Positions 62,555-64,000 of a stretch of DNA of 64,000 bases are shown piece by piece; position 1 is the first letter of the stretch; each line of letters starts with the position of its first letter. A program made the position numbers and the translations under genes. The DNA comes from Pseudomonas sp. Ga0074129 (GTDB taxonomy: Bacteria; Pseudomonadota; Gammaproteobacteria; Pseudomonadales; Pseudomonadaceae): the NCBI GenBank assembly GCA_001465025.1, contig LNDO01000068.1, positions 1-64,000 on the forward strand, given 5' to 3'. The notes below the pieces were generated by a model. The model searched no databases. It was not told where the DNA came from and saw only the letters and a list, made by a program, of their open reading frames with translations.

Positions 62555-63688
62555 TCAGGCGAGTTGTGAATCCGTCAGCTGGTGCTCTTCACCGGCGTAG
62601 TAGGCGCGTACCCGTGGGTCCATCACTGCGCGCCACAGCGGCGGGAACAGCGCCAGAACAATCATCCCGGCATAGCCGTTGGGTAATTGCGGGCTGTCGT
62701 CGAAATGGCGCAGCACTTGGTAGCGACGCTTGGCATAAGCGTGGTGGTCGGAATGGCGCTGCAAATGAAACAGAAACAGGTTGGTCAGCAGGAAATTACT
62801 GTTCCAAGAGTGCGTCGGATTGGTGCGTTCATACCGACCGTTCTCCAGCTTGCGCCGATGCAGACCGTAATGCTCTACGTAGTTGACGATTTCCAGCAGG
62901 GTAAAGGCCACGACTGACTGCGCCAGGAAGAACACGGCACCCAACCAGCCAAAGGCCAGGGTGAAGCCCAAAAGAAACAGCGCGCTGATCGAATACCAAC
63001 CAATCAATTCATTGCGCCAATGCAGGGCTGGCAGGTTCTTGCGCTTCAGTCGTTCTGCTTCGAGCTTCCAGGCATTCATAAAATTGTGTTTGTAGGCGTG
63101 CGGCAAGAAGGCGTAAAGGCTTTGGCCATAGCGCGAAGAGCTGGCATCCTCGGGCGTGGAAACATGCACATGATGGCCGCGTACGTGCTCAATCTTGAAG
63201 CCGCCATAGCACACGGCCGCCAACAGCAGGCCGCCGGCATTTTGTTCCAAGGCAGGGTCTTTATGGATCAGTTCATGGGCCACGGTGATACCGATAGCCC
63301 CAGTCACCGTGCCTACTGACAACACCCAGCCCAACTGACCCACCCAGCTCCAGGCCTCATGACTGACAAACACCCAGCCGGCCCAACCCAGCATGCCGAG
63401 TAACGCCGGCACAGTGGCCAGGCTCAGAACACGGTAGTAACGCTGCTGTTCAAGTTGTGGCACCTGCACGGCTTCATCCGGGTTGGCCGGGTCGCGGCCC
63501 ACAATAAAATCCAAAACCGGAATGACGCCAAACACCACGATCATCACAAACCATGGCCAAACATTGGCGTACGCGCTGTCAATTGACATGAAGTAGCTGA
63601 GTGGAATCCCCAAAACCGGGATTAACCAGAGCCAGTAGCCAACGCTCTTTATGGCGAGCATCCAGTTGGAGGGCAGTCGTTCAAACAT
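62555..63688 (-). CDS. alkB2: Alkane 1-monooxygenase (AlkB2 type)
   Basis: Integral-membrane non-heme di-iron hydroxylase oxidising n-alkanes to 1-alkanols, working with rubredoxin and rubredoxin reductase (neither in the window). The 377-residue protein starts at MFERLPSNWMLAIKSVGYW. All histidine motifs are present: HELIHK, EHVRGHHVHVSTPEDASS, NYVEHYGLHRRK and LQRHSDHH. Its length and sequence match the chromosomal AlkB2 of P. aeruginosa. It diverges from the GntR gene at 63919. Confidence 0.95.
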   Translation of the reverse strand: MFERLPSNWMLAIKSVGYWLWLIPVLGIPLSYFMSIDSAYANVWPWFVMIVVFGVIPVLDFIVGRDPANPDEAVQVPQLEQQRYYRVLSLATVPALLGMLGWAGWVFVSHEAWSWVGQLGWVLSVGTVTGAIGITVAHELIHKDPALEQNAGGLLLAAVCYGGFKIEHVRGHHVHVSTPEDASSSRYGQSLYAFLPHAYKHNFMNAWKLEAERLKRKNLPALHWRNELIGWYSISALFLLGFTLAFGWLGAVFFLAQSVVAFTLLEIVNYVEHYGLHRRKLENGRYERTNPTHSWNSNFLLTNLFLFHLQRHSDHHAYAKRRYQVLRHFDDSPQLPNGYAGMIVLALFPPLWRAVMDPRVRAYYAGEEHQLTDSQLA

Positions 63689-63805
63689 AGTGGCTCCGTA
63701 TTTTTTGTTGTTGGAGTATGTGTTGGTAGGATTGTAGGACAATCAGTTGGCGGGGCCATCCCTTTGATGCCCACCTTTTGGATTGAAAGCCAGCCACCAC
63801 CAACC

Positions 63806-63833
63806 TTGGCCCGGTAACACCCTGTGTTACACT
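63806..63833 (+). promoter_or_regulatory. Promoter and 17-bp palindrome upstream of the right-end GntR gene
   Basis: TTGGCC (63806-63811) and TACACT (63828-63833) with a 16-bp spacer. The spacer and -10 are covered by the palindrome GTAACACCCTGTGTTAC (63814-63830), 7-bp arms around CCT. Placement suggests autoregulation and possibly control of divergent alkB2. Confidence 0.5.
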
Positions 63834-63918
63834 CGCGCCCTGCGATGCAGCGCTCCGACATGTTCGGGGTGCCCCCTTGTTTGCCCCAAAATAGGTCATA
63901 TAGAGCCTAAGGATCACC

Positions 63919-64000
63919 ATGACGTTCAAGGCACCGGACAGCCTCGCCGAGCAGATCGCTCATCACCTTGCAGAGCGCATCATCCGTGGTGAGTTGAAAG
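63919..64000 (+). CDS. GntR-family regulator (partial, runs off the window)
   Basis: Only the first 27 codons are in the window: MTFKAPDSLAEQIAHHLAER followed by IIRGELK. This opening (LAEQIAxxLxxxIIxGELK) is the standard first helix of GntR-family winged-helix domains. AAGGA lies 6 nt before the ATG. Divergent orientation to alkB2 suggests it controls alkane oxidation, as proposed for gntR genes next to alkB2 in other Pseudomonas. The subgroup cannot be told from this fragment. Confidence 0.82.
   Translation, partial: MTFKAPDSLAEQIAHHLAERIIRGELK

Overview
The window is chromosomal DNA of a Pseudomonas. The protein sequences and most gene blocks look like P. aeruginosa relatives, but base composition is moderate and wobble positions are less GC-rich than in P. 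aeruginosa, so I suggest a Pseudomonas outside the P. aeruginosa species without naming it. Nothing here looks like a phage, plasmid or CRISPR locus. The only transposable element I see is the edge of an IS30-family insertion sequence at the left end.

Layout. (1) 1-256: 5' end of an IS30-type transposase (minus strand) abutting the 3' remnant of a START-domain protein gene. (2) 304-13338: TCA-cycle block with gltA (minus) diverging from sdhCDAB-sucAB-lpdG-sucCD (plus). (3) 13454-21666: fabI and a five-gene peptide/nucleoside-antibiotic type ABC importer (nppA1A2BCD-like), minus strand. (4) 21873-33921: housekeeping genes mltD, gloB, a methyltransferase, rnhA, dnaQ, lysine decarboxylase ldcA, a dienoyl-CoA isomerase-like crotonase, fimL, nudC, a TSUP permease and a small membrane protein. 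(5) 34363-48173: isocitrate-centred block with aceA (broken), a secretin-like protein, two small genes, a ribosomal oxygenase, purB, a DMT permease (5' end shifted), hflD, mnmA, a Nudix gene, and divergent idh and icd. (6) 48296-62257: purine catabolism, with puuD, allA, alc, uraD, puuE, uraH, a LysE-type exporter, a GntR regulator, guaD, xdhC, xdhB and xdhA. (7) 62555-64000: alkB2 and the start of a second, divergent GntR-family regulator.

How it fits together. Blocks 2 and 5 hold citrate synthase, the 2-oxoglutarate-to-fumarate section of the cycle, both isocitrate dehydrogenases and isocitrate lyase. The isocitrate lyase reading frame is disrupted by an apparent 37-nt deletion that removes the conserved SGW active-site segment. 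As written, the glyoxylate shunt would be lost unless this is an assembly error or a second lyase exists. Block 6 encodes guanine -> xanthine -> urate -> 5-hydroxyisourate -> OHCU -> allantoin -> allantoate -> ureidoglycolate -> glyoxylate plus urea. No nucleobase permease is visible; a LysE/RhtB exporter lies between uraH and the regulator.

The most useful non-coding signals are four copies of a TTGTRTACAW element in the puuE/uraH and gntR upstream regions, a different pair of TGAC-N6-GTCA palindromes over a good xdhA promoter, strong sigma70-like promoters for gltA and sdhC, stem-loops in four of the intercistronic gaps of the sdh-suc operon, and two REP-like elements in the purine block. 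Three genes are disrupted relative to their families (START protein, aceA, DMT permease). At least the first is real biology (IS insertion); the other two need read-level confirmation.
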